NCBI RefSeq assembly: GCF_003751605.1
Contig: NZ_RJVJ01000002.1
Coordinates: forward strand, 310,001-374,000
Direction of reading: 5' to 3'
Origin: Kitasatospora cineracea
GTDB lineage: Bacteria; Actinomycetota; Actinomycetes; Streptomycetales; Streptomycetaceae
Length of the DNA: 64,000 bases
The notes beneath the pieces are model-generated. The model made no database searches. It was not told the origin of the DNA and saw only the letters and a list, made by a program, of their open reading frames with translations. Both the position numbers and the translations under genes were made by a program. Below are positions 34,957 through 45,057 of the stretch, piece after piece. Position 1 is the stretch's first letter, and each line of letters opens with the position of its first letter.

Positions 34957-35433
34957 TCAGAACAGGTCGCCGCCGGTGGCGAGGGCCGTGCCGAAGGCGG
35001 CGACCAGCGCTCCGGCCAGCAGGAGCGCCGCCGCGCCGGTGAGGGCGCCGAGGGCGGCGACGTGGCGGGGCCGGTCGACGGTGTCGGCGGGGAGGGCGTC
35101 CTCGGGGCGGCCGGGCAGGTAGCGGACCTCGATCCGGTCGCCGACGGCGCGCGGGGTGTCGCCGTCGTCCTCGACCCGGACGGGCAGGTGGTCGGCGGTG
35201 CGGAAGCCGAGGACGGCGCGCCGGTCGGTGTGGACCTGCCGGGTCTCGGTGTGCCGGTGGGTGCTGGTGTACGTCTCCAGGACTTCGGCCTCGGCGGTGA
35301 GGCCGTGGGCGCGCAGGCGGCGCAGCCGGGCGTCGTGGCGCAGCCGTTGGACGGCGAGGGCGGTGCCGAGGGCGGCGAGCAGCAGTCCTGCGGCGCCGAT
35401 CGCCGTGCCGGCCGCCGCGTCCGTCCAGTTCAT
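34957..35433 (-). CDS. DUF3592-like membrane protein
   Basis: The 158-residue protein has a membrane segment at each end (about 8-27 and 127-148) and a central soluble beta-rich region with LTAEAEVLETYTSTHR, TRQVHTDRRAVLGFRT and the RYLPGRPEDALP motif typical of DUF3592 proteins. The family is widespread in actinobacteria with unknown function. GGGGAGG lies four bases before the ATG. It shares direction with the TetR gene but ends before a convergent gene, so it may be monocistronic. Confidence 0.82.
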   Translation of the reverse strand: MNWTDAAAGTAIGAAGLLLAALGTALAVQRLRHDARLRRLRAHGLTAEAEVLETYTSTHRHTETRQVHTDRRAVLGFRTADHLPVRVEDDGDTPRAVGDRIEVRYLPGRPEDALPADTVDRPRHVAALGALTGAAALLLAGALVAAFGTALATGGDLF

Positions 35434-35497
35434 CGGTCCTCCCCGTTCCCGTACGGCTGGACGTGCGGGGCCGGGGCGGCGGTTCCCCGGGGCGGGT

Positions 35498-36130
35498 TCA
35501 GGGCAGGCGGCGGTAGCGCAGGTCGAGGCCGTCGAGGAGGGCGTCGAGGCCGGTGGTGAAGGCGCCCTCGTCGATGGTGCGGCGGTGTTCGGCGAGGCGG
35601 TGGGCGTCGCCGAGGTGGGGGTAGTCGGCGGTGGCGTAGAGGGCGGCGTCGTCGGGGAAGCCGGCCGCGAAGGAGCCGAGGGCGGAGCCGGTGACGAAGT
35701 AGCGCATCAGGGCGCCGATCCGGGTGGCCTGGCCGCGGGGCCAGCCGGCGTCGACCAGGCAGCCGAAGACGGCGTCGGCCAGCCGCAGGGCGTTGGGGCG
35801 GCGGCCGGGGCCCTGGGCGAGGACCGGGACGAGGTGGGGGTGGGCGGTGAGGGCGGCGCGGTAGGAGCGGGCCCAGGCGTGCAGGGCGGTGCGCCAGTCG
35901 TCCGGCGCGTCGAACATGGTGAGGTCGACCTCGCCCATCACACTGTCGACGACGGCGTCGAGCAGGTCGTCCTTGGTGGCGAAGTGGTTGTACAGCGAGG
36001 GGCCACTGACCGAGAGTTCGGCGGCCAGGCGGCGGGTGGAGAGGGCGGGCAGGCCCTCGGCGTCGACCAGGGCGAGGGCGGCGGCGATGATGCGGTCCCG
36101 GCTGAGCAGGGGGGTGCGGGGTCGGGCGAT
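35498..36130 (-). CDS. TetR-family regulator with an apparent ATC start codon
   Basis: The 210-residue frame contains a full TetR DNA-binding domain: LLSRDRIIAAALALVDAEG, then STRRLAAELSVSGPSLYNHFATKDDLLDAVV (residues about 10-60), and a TetR_C-like helical C-terminus. There is no ATG, GTG or TTG between the upstream in-frame stop (about 36215) and the HTH. AGGAGG lies five bases before an ATC exactly where relatives begin MARPRTPLLS. So either ATC initiates weakly, or an ATG has mutated or been misread. It is divergent from the acyl-CoA dehydrogenase operon and probably represses it through the palindrome at 36229-36247. Confidence 0.78.
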   Translation of the reverse strand: MARPRTPLLSRDRIIAAALALVDAEGLPALSTRRLAAELSVSGPSLYNHFATKDDLLDAVVDSVMGEVDLTMFDAPDDWRTALHAWARSYRAALTAHPHLVPVLAQGPGRRPNALRLADAVFGCLVDAGWPRGQATRIGALMRYFVTGSALGSFAAGFPDDAALYATADYPHLGDAHRLAEHRRTIDEGAFTTGLDALLDGLDLRYRRLP

Positions 36131-36228
36131 CTCCGCCTCCTGGGGTGCGGGCTGCTGGGTCGGGCCATTCTCGCAGGTGCCCGCGGGTGCTCTTCCGCAT
36201 CCGGTGCGGGCGGGCTACAGTCACCATA

Positions 36229-36247
36229 AAACTTGCAGTGCTAGTTT
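36229..36247. promoter_or_regulatory. TetR-type operator upstream of the acyl-CoA dehydrogenase operon
   Basis: AAACTTGCAGTGCTAGTTT is an inverted repeat with nine-base arms matching at eight positions around a central G. It ends 20 bases before the ATG at 36268, so a bound repressor would cover the promoter. It sits between the TetR gene and the fatty-acid operon. Confidence 0.8.
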
Positions 36248-36267
36248 AAGTCGGGGTGCCCATCCGC

Positions 36268-37416
36268 ATGGACCTGGAACTGACCGAGGAGCAGGCCGCC
36301 GTACGGGAGCTGGCCGCCGCCTTCACCGACCGGGAGATCGTGCCGTTCGCGGCCGAGTGGGACCGGGCGGAGTCGATCGACCTGGGCATCATCGGGAAGC
36401 TCGGCGACCTGGGCTTCCTCGGGCTGACCCTGCCGGAGGAGTACGGCGGCAGCGGCGGCGACCACCTGGCGTACTGCCTGGTGCTGGAGGAGCTGGGCCG
36501 CGGCGACTCCTCGGTGCGCGGCGTGGTGTCGGTGACGCTGGGGCTGGTCGCCAAGTCGGTCAACGCGTTCGGCACCGAGGAGCAGAAGCGGCAGTGGCTG
36601 CCCCGGCTGTGCTCGGGCGAGGCGCTGGGCTGCTTCGCGCTGACCGAGCCCGGCACCGGCTCGGACGCCGCCAACCTGACCACCCGGGCCGAGCGCGACG
36701 GCGAGGACTGGCTGATCTCCGGCGCGAAGATGTTCATCACCAACGGGACGTGGGCGGACGTCGCCCTGGTCTTCGCCCGCACCGGCGGACCCGGGCACCG
36801 CGGCGTCACCGCCTTCCTGGTCCCCACCGACGCGCCGGGCTTCGAACGGCGGCTGGTGCACGGCAAGTTGGGTCTGCGCGGGCAGGCCACCGCCGAGCTC
36901 TCCTTCGACCGGGTCCGCGTCCCGGACGGCGCCCGGCTCGGCGAGGTCGGCAAGGGCTTCACGGTGGCGATGGCGGCCCTGGCCAAGGGCCGGATGTCGG
37001 TCGCGGCGGGCTGCGTGGGCATCGCGCAGGCCGCGCTGGACGCGGCGGTGCGCTACGCCGGGGAGCGCGAGCAGTTCGGAAAGCCCATCGCCGCGCACCA
37101 GTTGGTGCAGGAGCTGCTGGCCGACATCGCCGTCGACGTGGACGCGGCCCGGCTGCTGACCTGGCGGGTCGCCGACCTGATCGACCGCGGACAGCCGTTC
37201 GCCACCGAGTCCTCGGTCGCCAAGCTGTACGCCTCCGAGGCGGCGGTGCGCTGCGCCAACAACGCGCTGCAGGTGTTCGGCGGGTACGGCTTCATCGACG
37301 AGTACCCGGTCGGCAAGTACCTGCGCGACGCCCGGGTGATGACCCTGTACGAGGGCACCAGCCAGATCCACAAGCTGCTCATCGGACGCTCGCTGACCGG
37401 CGTCAACGCGTTCTGA
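36268..37416 (+). CDS. Acyl-CoA dehydrogenase
   Basis: The 382-residue flavoenzyme has the ACAD signatures [18 protein letters not shown] at about 130 and [23 protein letters not shown] at about 330. The catalytic-base glutamate is in [16 protein letters not shown], as in short- and medium-chain enzymes. It introduces the alpha-beta double bond in acyl-CoA using FAD, the first step of beta-oxidation or branched-chain catabolism. ATG at 36268 (MDLELTEEQ) is the family start; a GTG four codons earlier is possible. It heads an operon with a thiolase and an SDR. Confidence 0.92.
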   Translation: MDLELTEEQAAVRELAAAFTDREIVPFAAEWDRAESIDLGIIGKLGDLGFLGLTLPEEYGGSGGDHLAYCLVLEELGRGDSSVRGVVSVTLGLVAKSVNAFGTEEQKRQWLPRLCSGEALGCFALTEPGTGSDAANLTTRAERDGEDWLISGAKMFITNGTWADVALVFARTGGPGHRGVTAFLVPTDAPGFERRLVHGKLGLRGQATAELSFDRVRVPDGARLGEVGKGFTVAMAALAKGRMSVAAGCVGIAQAALDAAVRYAGEREQFGKPIAAHQLVQELLADIAVDVDAARLLTWRVADLIDRGQPFATESSVAKLYASEAAVRCANNALQVFGGYGFIDEYPVGKYLRDARVMTLYEGTSQIHKLLIGRSLTGVNAF

Positions 37417-37422
37417 ACCCCC

Positions 37423-37490
37423 CTTGCCCCTCCCTCTCCCTTGCCCCTCCTTCTCCCTTGCCCTTCCTTCTCCCTTGCCCTTCCTTCTCC
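37423..37490 (+). repeat. Four tandem copies of a 17-bp pyrimidine repeat
   Basis: The unit cttgcccctccttctcc varies at a few positions and is followed by a degenerate fifth copy. The coding strand is almost purely C and T. It lies in the leader between the acyl-CoA dehydrogenase stop and the thiolase start, and ends about 17 bases before the thiolase AAGGAG site. Confidence 0.92.
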
Positions 37491-37522
37491 CTTCCCACCC
37501 TCCCGACAAGGAGCCCGACGAA

Positions 37523-38710
<1,188 letters not shown>

Positions 38711-38762
38711 ACCCGCTTTTCCCCCAACGAACATGACGAAGCATCAGGAACGGAGTACGGCC

Positions 38763-39521
38763 ATGGGCAGGTTCGACGGCAAGGTCGCGGTGGTGACCGG
38801 CGCGGCGCAGGGCATCGGGGCGGCGACGGCCCGGCGGCTGGCCGAGGAGGGCGCGGCGGTGGCCGTGGTCGACCTCACCGCGGAGCGGGCCGAGGGCACC
38901 GTGGCGGAGATCGCCGCGGCGGGCGGCACCGCGCGGGCGTACGGGTGCGACGTCGCCGACTACGACGCGGTCGAGGCGCTGTTCGCCGCCGTGGCCGAGG
39001 AGTTGGGCGGGGTGCACGTCCTGGTCAACAACGCCGGGATCACCCGGGACAACCTGTTCTTCAAGATGCCCAAGCAGGACTGGGACGCCGTCCTGACCGT
39101 CAACCTGACCAGCGCCTACAACTGCGCGCACGTCGCCCAGAAGTACTTCGTCGCGCAGAAGTACGGCAAGATCGTGTCGCTCAGCTCGCGCTCCGCCCTC
39201 GGCAACCGCGGCCAGGCCAACTACGCGGCGGCGAAGGCCGGCATCCAGGGCCTCACCGCGACGCTGGCCATCGAGCTCGGCCCGTTCAACGTCAACGTGA
39301 ACGCCGTCGCCCCCGGCTACATCGCCACCTCGATGACCGCCGCCACCGCCGAGCGGGTCGGCGCCACCCCCGAGGACCACCAGGCCGAGGTCGCGGGCCG
39401 CACCCCGCTGCGCCGGGTCGGCCGCCCGGAGGAGGTCGCCGCCGTGGTCGCCTTCCTGGCCAGCGAGGACGCCGCCTACGTCAGCGGTCAGACCCTGTAC
39501 GTCAACGGCGGCGCCCGGTAG
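38763..39521 (+). CDS. Short-chain dehydrogenase/reductase, FabG-like
   Basis: The 252-residue SDR has the cofactor motif VTGAAQGIGAATA, NNAG in VLVNNAGITRDNLFFK, the active-site Ser in SLSSRSALGNRG and the YAAAK catalytic pair, and ends in the SGQTLYVNGG tail. It should reduce 3-oxoacyl thioesters or oxidise 3-hydroxyacyl-CoA. With the acyl-CoA dehydrogenase and thiolase it nearly completes a beta-oxidation spiral; an enoyl-CoA hydratase is missing from this operon, although a MaoC-like gene begins at 63846. Confidence 0.9.
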   Translation: MGRFDGKVAVVTGAAQGIGAATARRLAEEGAAVAVVDLTAERAEGTVAEIAAAGGTARAYGCDVADYDAVEALFAAVAEELGGVHVLVNNAGITRDNLFFKMPKQDWDAVLTVNLTSAYNCAHVAQKYFVAQKYGKIVSLSSRSALGNRGQANYAAAKAGIQGLTATLAIELGPFNVNVNAVAPGYIATSMTAATAERVGATPEDHQAEVAGRTPLRRVGRPEEVAAVVAFLASEDAAYVSGQTLYVNGGAR

Positions 39522-39613
39522 GCCAGGAGGGCGGCAGAGCGGCAGGACGGTGGCGACGGGCGTCGGGGGCGCGCACCGGCGGGGTGTGGGCGGGGTCCGC
39601 TACAGTCCGGCGG

Positions 39614-40270
39614 ATGACCGAACTGGACTCCCTCCCCGGCATCCGGGCCGCCTACGACGCCGTCGCCGTGCGCTACGCGCAGCAGTTCACCGGCACCCTG
39701 CGCGACCGGCCGGTGGAGCGGGCGCTGCTGGCCGCGTTCGCCGAGTCGGTGCGGGCCGGCGGCGGGGGCGAGGTCGCGGACCTGGGCTGCGGGCCGGGGC
39801 ACATCACCGCCCACCTGCGGGAGTCGGGGCTGCGGGCGTTCGGCGTCGACGCCTCCCCGGCGATGGTCGAGCTGGCCCGGCGGGCCAACCCGGGCGTGCG
39901 GTTCGAGGTCGGTTCGATGGCGGCGCTCGACCTCGCGGACGGCGTGCTGGGCGGGGTGCTCTCGCGGGCCTCGCTGATCCACGTCCCGCCGCCGGACCTC
40001 CCGGCCGTGCTCGCGGAGTTCGCCCGGGTCCTCGCCCCAGGCGGCCGGCTGCTGATCGGCTGCCTCGCCACCGACGACCCGGCGGTCCCGGCCCAGCCCT
40101 ACGACCACTCGGTGGCGACGGCCTACCGCCTGTCCCCCGACCACCTGGCCGGGCTGCTGCGCGGCGTCGGCGTCCACGAGGTGGCCCGGGTGCTGTGCGA
40201 GCCGAAGCCCACCGACAAGCGGCAGTTCAAGGAACTGCTGCTGCTGGCCGCCAAGGAGCCGGTGCACTGA
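39614..40270 (+). CDS. Class I SAM-dependent methyltransferase
   Basis: The 218-residue protein has the SAM motif VADLGCGPGHITAHLRESG, the acidic loop FGVDASPAMVELARR, and the later LAEFARVLAPGGRLLIG strand. It resembles generic small-molecule methyltransferases (Methyltransf_11). The substrate is unknown. A TACAGT -10-like box at 39601-39606 ends seven bases before the ATG and no ribosome binding site is present, suggesting a leaderless mRNA separate from the operon upstream. Confidence 0.85.
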   Translation: MTELDSLPGIRAAYDAVAVRYAQQFTGTLRDRPVERALLAAFAESVRAGGGGEVADLGCGPGHITAHLRESGLRAFGVDASPAMVELARRANPGVRFEVGSMAALDLADGVLGGVLSRASLIHVPPPDLPAVLAEFARVLAPGGRLLIGCLATDDPAVPAQPYDHSVATAYRLSPDHLAGLLRGVGVHEVARVLCEPKPTDKRQFKELLLLAAKEPVH

Positions 40271-40292
40271 CCGACGGGCCCGGCCCCGGCGG

Positions 40293-42323
40293 TCAACGGG
40301 TGGCGTTGGCCTCGGCGAGTTGGCGCAGGTGGCGTTCGGCGGCGCGGAGCTTGCGGTTGTCGGGGCCGGGGAGGTGGGCGCGGAGCTCGATGATGTCGGG
40401 GGCGATCCGGATGGCTTCGGCCGGGTCCTTGACGGCGCGCCAGCAGGCTTCGGCGTTGGTGACGGCGCGCTGGGTCTCGGGGTGGTCGGGGCCGTCGGTC
40501 TGCAGCAGGGCGGTGGCGACCTGGCGGTAGAGCTCGGCGGCGACGGAGGGGCGGCCGCCGACCCGGGAGACGTGGGCGCGGACCTGGCGGACCTGGAGCA
40601 CGACGGGGGCGCGGGCGCCGTACGCGGCGACGGCCTTCTCCTCCAGGGCGAGGGCGAGCGCGGCCGCGGCGTCGTGGTCGCCGGTCTCGGCGCTGCGGAC
40701 GATCTGGCCGATCGCCTCCAGGTACTCGCTCGGCGGGACCTGCCCGGGGTCGGCCGCCGGGGTGCCGGTCCCCTTGCCGAGCCGGACGGTGCCGGGCCCG
40801 GGCAGCGGGGTGGTGGCGGCCAGCGGGTCGTGCCGGGGGGCGGGTTCCGGTTCGGGGGCGCGCTCGACGAACGGGGCGGGGGCCGGCTTGCCGAGCGGGA
40901 CGGTCGCGGTCGCCGCGGCCGGACCCGGCAGCGGCAGGGTGGCGGCCAACGGGTCGGCGGCGTCCGGGAGTTCGAGGGTCTTCTCGAGCGCCACCAGGGG
41001 CGCGGCGGGCGTGTCCTTGCCGAGTTCGACCCGGTCCGGCTTGCCCAGCGGCACCGTCGTGGTGGCGGAGAGGGGGTCGGCGGGGACCATCGGGACGCCC
41101 CGGACCAGCGAGACGATCATCTTGCGGCGCGGCGGGGTCGCCGGGACGCCCGGCTTGCGCAGCGAGACCAGGACGCGCGGGGTCCAGCCGGGGGCGAGCC
41201 GGGGCCGGGCGGGTTCGGGCGCGGCGGCCGGGGCGGCCGTCCCGGGGCGGGCGGGGGCGGCGGGCGTCGCGGCGGGGTCGCCGGGGCCGATCTGCCGGGC
41301 GGTGTTGCGGAAGTAGGGCCGGTCGGCGGGGTGCGCGGTGATCACCACGGTGTCGGCGCGCAGCACCGAGTGGACCTGCTGGCGGACGAGTTCGGGGGTG
41401 AGCAGCTGGTCGGCGCCGGGGCGGCCGCGGTGCAGGGTCTCGATCAGGGCGCGGGTGAAGGTGCCGAGCTGGTCGGGGTCGTGGTTGACGACGGCCCAGA
41501 GCGGGACGCCGTCGGAGAGCTGCTGTCCGGCGGTGGCGGCGAGGCCGGGCCAGACCACCTGGTCGGCGCTCAGGTCGCCGATCACCAGGGTGTCCAACTC
41601 GGTGCCGCGGTGGCGCAGTTCGTTGGCGACGGCGGACCAGGGCAGGCTCTCGGAGGCCTTGTTCTCGCGCAGCGAGAGGTAGAGCTGTTCGCCGCGCCGG
41701 TCGGTGACCAGGTGGCCGCCGAGGTGGATCAGCAGCGGCCCGGGGTGGCGGGCGGCGGCGCGCAGGTGGGCGAGGACGGTCTGCGGGTCGTTGGCGCCGG
41801 GCAGGTGGACGGCGTCGACCTGGTCGGCGGAGAGCAGCACCTGCGGGGCGACGCCGGCCAGCGCCGCGGAGAGCACGGAGGCGTTCGCGGTGCCGCCGCG
41901 GCCCCAGCGGCGGCCGCCGCCGTAACCGCCCTCGACGACCAGGACGCGGCCGCGCAGGCCGCCGCCGATGCCGTGGGCGGCGGGCGCGGGCGCAGTGGCG
42001 GTGGCGGGCGGCGGGGTGTCGGCGGCGGGGGTCTTGAAGGCGGCGGCCGGGAAGGTGCCGGTCCAGCCGGTGCCGCCGGGCGGGGTGGACGGCGGGGGCG
42101 GGACGGGGGTGCCGCCGGGCGGGGTGGGGGTGGGCAGCGGGATGGTGCGGGTGGAGCTGAGGACGGCGTCGGGGATCACCAGGTTGATCGAGGTGGCGAA
42201 CGGGTCCGCGGCGGGCGCGGCGCCGGGGGTCTGCTCCAGGACGGGGGTCTTCGGGGGGAGTTCGACCGTCTCCGCCGGGTCGGCCGCGGGGCCGTCCCCG
42301 GTCGTCGATGCCACGTCAGCCAC
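40293..42323 (-). CDS. Large proline-rich protein with a caspase-like-type core and helical C-terminus
   Basis: I do not recognise this 676-residue protein. It has a disordered Pro/Thr-rich N-terminus (about 1-115), a compact alpha/beta region (about 120-340) containing GPLLIHLGGHLVTDRRGEQLYLSL and TLVIGDLSADQVVWPGL, a long Pro/Ala linker with repeated DPLAAT and VPLGKP segments (about 350-560), and a helical tetratricopeptide-like tail (VRQVRAHVSRVGGRPSVAAELYRQVATALLQ). The alpha/beta core recalls caspase/CHAT-type folds and shares its pattern with the gene at 62198-63034, but no catalytic dyad can be assigned confidently. No signal peptide is present. It is monocistronic; the GTG at 42323 has a weak site. 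Confidence 0.7.
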   Translation of the reverse strand: MADVASTTGDGPAADPAETVELPPKTPVLEQTPGAAPAADPFATSINLVIPDAVLSSTRTIPLPTPTPPGGTPVPPPPSTPPGGTGWTGTFPAAAFKTPAADTPPPATATAPAPAAHGIGGGLRGRVLVVEGGYGGGRRWGRGGTANASVLSAALAGVAPQVLLSADQVDAVHLPGANDPQTVLAHLRAAARHPGPLLIHLGGHLVTDRRGEQLYLSLRENKASESLPWSAVANELRHRGTELDTLVIGDLSADQVVWPGLAATAGQQLSDGVPLWAVVNHDPDQLGTFTRALIETLHRGRPGADQLLTPELVRQQVHSVLRADTVVITAHPADRPYFRNTARQIGPGDPAATPAAPARPGTAAPAAAPEPARPRLAPGWTPRVLVSLRKPGVPATPPRRKMIVSLVRGVPMVPADPLSATTTVPLGKPDRVELGKDTPAAPLVALEKTLELPDAADPLAATLPLPGPAAATATVPLGKPAPAPFVERAPEPEPAPRHDPLAATTPLPGPGTVRLGKGTGTPAADPGQVPPSEYLEAIGQIVRSAETGDHDAAAALALALEEKAVAAYGARAPVVLQVRQVRAHVSRVGGRPSVAAELYRQVATALLQTDGPDHPETQRAVTNAEACWRAVKDPAEAIRIAPDIIELRAHLPGPDNRKLRAAERHLRQLAEANATR

Positions 42324-42628
42324 CGTTCGGTCACCGCCCCCGTCCGTCGCCCGTGCGACGTCGTACCCGCCGTGGCGTCCCGCACCACGCTCCGATCCCG
42401 GCCACGATACGTGGTCCGCGGCCGGCCGGGCCAGGCCGGGCCACGGGCGGGTTGACAGCGTCCCGGGGCCGGGGCGGACGGGGCGGTGAACGGTCCGGCC
42501 GGGGGCGGGCGTTGACCGGACGGGGGCGCCCGGACGGCGGACCGCCCCCGTTCCGGCGCCGGCGGTTCACCCCGGGGTGTTCTCCTGTGCGCCCGCCCGC
42601 CCTTGACGACCGGCCGGGCGCGGGGCCG
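42324..42628. other. Intergenic region upstream of the large proline-rich gene
   Basis: No gene is supported. A strong stem-loop (42520-42551) probably ends the peptidase gene on the right. A TTGACA at about 42450 lies in the rightward direction but has no matching -10 and no gene it would serve. Confidence 0.45.
42520..42551 (-). terminator. Stem-loop terminator after the S66 peptidase gene
   Basis: ACGGGGGCG (42520-42528) pairs with CGCCCCCGT (42543-42551) around a 14-base loop, about 78 bases after the peptidase stop. Confidence 0.55.
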
Positions 42629-43672
42629 TCAGTAGGTGACGGTGATCCGGCGGGCCGGACCGTCGACCCGGACCGAACCGCCGTACGGGATGACGAGTTG
42701 CGGTTCGGTGTGGCCGAGGTCGACGTCGAAGACGGCCATGGTGTCGGGGGCGTAGGCGTCCAGGGCGCGCAGGACGGCGGCGCGCTGGTCGGCGCGGTAG
42801 CGGGCGCGGGCCCCGGTGTCGTGGGGGTGTTCGAAGGTCCAGGCCATGGCGCGCCCGACCAGCAGGGCCGGGAACTGCCGCAGCAGGCCGCGTTCGCCGA
42901 GGTTGCGCAGCATCCGGAACACCTCGGTGGCGCTGGGCAGTTCCTCGGAGGTCTCGAGGAACAGCACGCCGCCGGCGTGCTCGGCGGCGGGACGGAGCCG
43001 GTCCGCGGCGGCCATCCAGTGCAGGATCTCCAGGTTGCCGCCCCAGGCGGTGCCCTCGACGACCCGGTCGGGGCGGTGCCAGTGCCAGCCGGTGACGGGT
43101 TCGCTCGCCGGCTCCCGCGCGAAGGTGGCCTCGTCCTCCCAGCGGCCCAGCACGGTACTGGCCTCGGTGGCGGCGGTGAGCTCGTACGGACCGCTGTCGA
43201 ACAGGGCGGCGCGCAGCGAGGCGGCGGTGAGCGGGTGGACGGCGTGCGGGCGGCCGAGCTGGGTCATGACGGCGGCGCCGTGGTAGGCGACGATGCCCTG
43301 GCGGTGCAGGAAGTCGAGCAGGTTGGTGTTGTCGCTGTAGCCGAAGAAGGGCTTGGGGTTGGCCCGGATCAGCTCGGCGTCCAGGTGCGGGACGACGGTG
43401 ATCTGGTCGTCGCCGCCGAGGGTGGCCATGACGGCGGTGACCGTCGGGTCGGCGAACGCGGCGTGCAGGTCGGCGGCGCGCTCGGCGGGGGTGGCGCCGA
43501 GCTTGCGGGTGGCGGGGTACTCGACCGGCTCCAGGCCGAACTCCTCGCGCAGGCGGCGCAGTCCGAGTTCGTGCGGGAGCGGGAAGGCGCCCGGGCCGGC
43601 GAAGCCGGGCGAGACGACCGCGATCCGGTCGCCGGGCCGGGGCTTGGGCGGGTACGTCGGCTGGTCTGACAT
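42629..43672 (-). CDS. S66-family LD-carboxypeptidase-like protein (MccF-like)
   Basis: The 347-residue protein fits peptidase family S66: RIAVVSPGFAGPGAFP at the N-terminus, VMATLGGDDQITVV, the nucleophile in PFFGYSDNTNLLDFL at about residue 110, and GGNLEILHWM and LFLETSEE in the C-terminal half, where the Glu/His partners lie. Members cleave L,D-peptide bonds in muropeptides, or detoxify microcin-C-like antibiotics (MccF). The sequence cannot decide between these. It has no signal peptide and acts in the cytoplasm. Confidence 0.88.
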   Translation of the reverse strand: MSDQPTYPPKPRPGDRIAVVSPGFAGPGAFPLPHELGLRRLREEFGLEPVEYPATRKLGATPAERAADLHAAFADPTVTAVMATLGGDDQITVVPHLDAELIRANPKPFFGYSDNTNLLDFLHRQGIVAYHGAAVMTQLGRPHAVHPLTAASLRAALFDSGPYELTAATEASTVLGRWEDEATFAREPASEPVTGWHWHRPDRVVEGTAWGGNLEILHWMAAADRLRPAAEHAGGVLFLETSEELPSATEVFRMLRNLGERGLLRQFPALLVGRAMAWTFEHPHDTGARARYRADQRAAVLRALDAYAPDTMAVFDVDLGHTEPQLVIPYGGSVRVDGPARRITVTY

Positions 43673-43758
43673 GCCGGGATGCTAGTCGCCCGACGACACC
43701 GCGCACGACCGGGTTTCCGGCCCGGACCACCCGCGGCGAGCCGGGCCGCGGGCTCGGC

Positions 43759-44013
43759 GGGCGACGTCCGGCAGGGTCTGGCCGCGGACGGCACGGAACC
43801 CGACGGCACGGTGCGCATCGGCAGCCCGGCTCAACGCCCCCGGCTCCCCCAGCCCTCCACCCCTCGGCTCCCCCGGCCCCTCGGCTCCCCGGCCCCCGGC
43901 CTCCGCCCCCGGGCTCCCGGCCCAGGGGGCGACGTCCAGCAAGGTTTGGCCGAGGGTGGCGCGGAACCCGACGGCACGGTGTGCGTCGGCGGCCCGGTCA
44001 GCGCCTCCCGACT
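43759..44013 (-). repeat. Two decayed copies of the 3' end of the MDR oxidoreductase gene
   Basis: Two stretches (about 43759-43838 and 43924-44013) repeat the last 80 or so bases of the gene at 44065-45012. The encoded tail AADAHRAIESRATLGKTLL appears again as AADAHRAVGFRATLGQTLL and AADAHRAVGFRAVRGQTLP. The copies are separated by C-rich low-complexity DNA and the second two are more alike than either is to the gene. They are gene remnants. Confidence 0.85.
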
Positions 44014-44064
44014 CCCCGGTCCCGGCCCTCCGCCCCCGGGGCTCCCGGCCCCGGGCTTCCCCGC

Positions 44065-45012
44065 TCAGGGGGCGACGTCCAGGAGGGTCTTGCCTAGGGT
44101 GGCGCGGGACTCGATGGCGCGGTGCGCGTCGGCGGCCCGTTCCAGTGGGAAGCGGCGGCCGATGACGGGGCGCAGCCGGTGCGCGGCGGCTTCGGCCAGG
44201 ACGTGGGCGGTGGCGGCGCGGACGTGTTCGGGGGTGGGGCGCAGGGTGAGCACGGTGAGGTCGCGGGCGGCGGCCTCGGCGGGCGGGAGGTCGGTCCAAC
44301 TGCCGCTGGCCAGGCCGTAGCTGAGCAGTTTTCCGCCGTCGCGGAGCAGTCCGGTGGCGGCCCGGCCGAGGGTGCCGCCGACGCCGTCGAGGACCAGGTC
44401 GACGGGGTCGGGGCCGCGGGTCCAGCCGGGCCGCAGGTAGTCGGTGGTCTCGGCGGCGCCGAGTTCGGCGGCCAGGGCGAGTTTGCTCGGGCCGCCGGCC
44501 GCGGCGACGACGTGGGCGCCGGCGGCGGTGGCGAGTTGCACCAGCAGGGTGCCGACGCCGCCGGCCGCGGCGGTGACCAGGATGCGGGCCCCGGGGGCGG
44601 GGGCGGCGGTCTCCAGCAGCAGGCGGGCGGTGCGGCCGTCGGCGAGCAGCGCGGTGGCGTCGTCGAGGGCGAGGCCGTCGGGGACGGGGTGCAGGCCGTC
44701 GGCGGGGACGGCGGCGAGTTCGGCGTAGCCGCCGCTGCCGCCGGTGGAGGAGACCACCCGGCGGCCCAGCCAGGCCGGGTCGGTGCCGGGGCCGAGCGCG
44801 GTGACGGTGCCGCCGACGCCGTTGCCGGGGACCATCGGGAGGTCGCCGGTGAACGGGCCGAGGCCGGTGGCCCGGAACTGGGTCTCGACGAAGGTCAGGT
44901 TGGCGTGCGCGACCTCGATCAGCACCTGTCCCTCCCCCGGCACCGGGTCGGGCGCACTGCCCGGCACCAGTACCTCGGGCCCGCCGAATTCCCGCAGCCA
45001 CACCGCGCGCAT
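44065..45012 (-). CDS. Zinc-type or quinone oxidoreductase (MDR superfamily)
   Basis: The 315-residue protein shows the MDR fold: VWLREFGGPEVLVPG, MVPGNGVGGTVTALGPG, the NADPH loop VTAAAGGVGTLLVQLA at about 150, and a C-terminal RPVIGRRFPLERAADAHRA. It lacks structural zinc cysteines, so an NADPH:quinone-oxidoreductase-like activity is likely. The promoter has a SoxR/MerR-type palindrome inside a 19-bp spacer (45058-45088), and Streptomyces SoxR regulons contain a related NADPH-dependent oxidoreductase, which supports redox-active metabolites as the signal. GGAGG lies four bases before the ATG. Confidence 0.9.
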   Translation of the reverse strand: MRAVWLREFGGPEVLVPGSAPDPVPGEGQVLIEVAHANLTFVETQFRATGLGPFTGDLPMVPGNGVGGTVTALGPGTDPAWLGRRVVSSTGGSGGYAELAAVPADGLHPVPDGLALDDATALLADGRTARLLLETAAPAPGARILVTAAAGGVGTLLVQLATAAGAHVVAAAGGPSKLALAAELGAAETTDYLRPGWTRGPDPVDLVLDGVGGTLGRAATGLLRDGGKLLSYGLASGSWTDLPPAEAAARDLTVLTLRPTPEHVRAATAHVLAEAAAHRLRPVIGRRFPLERAADAHRAIESRATLGKTLLDVAP

Positions 45013-45057
45013 CACGCCTCCGTCCGTCCACCGGCCGGTCGTTCCGGCCCGCCGCCC

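Noticed and set aside
43682-44064. A real small protein in the region of the decayed oxidoreductase copies
   Set aside because: The open frame continues the oxidoreductase tail in antisense-like low-complexity DNA; duplicated gene ends explain it better.
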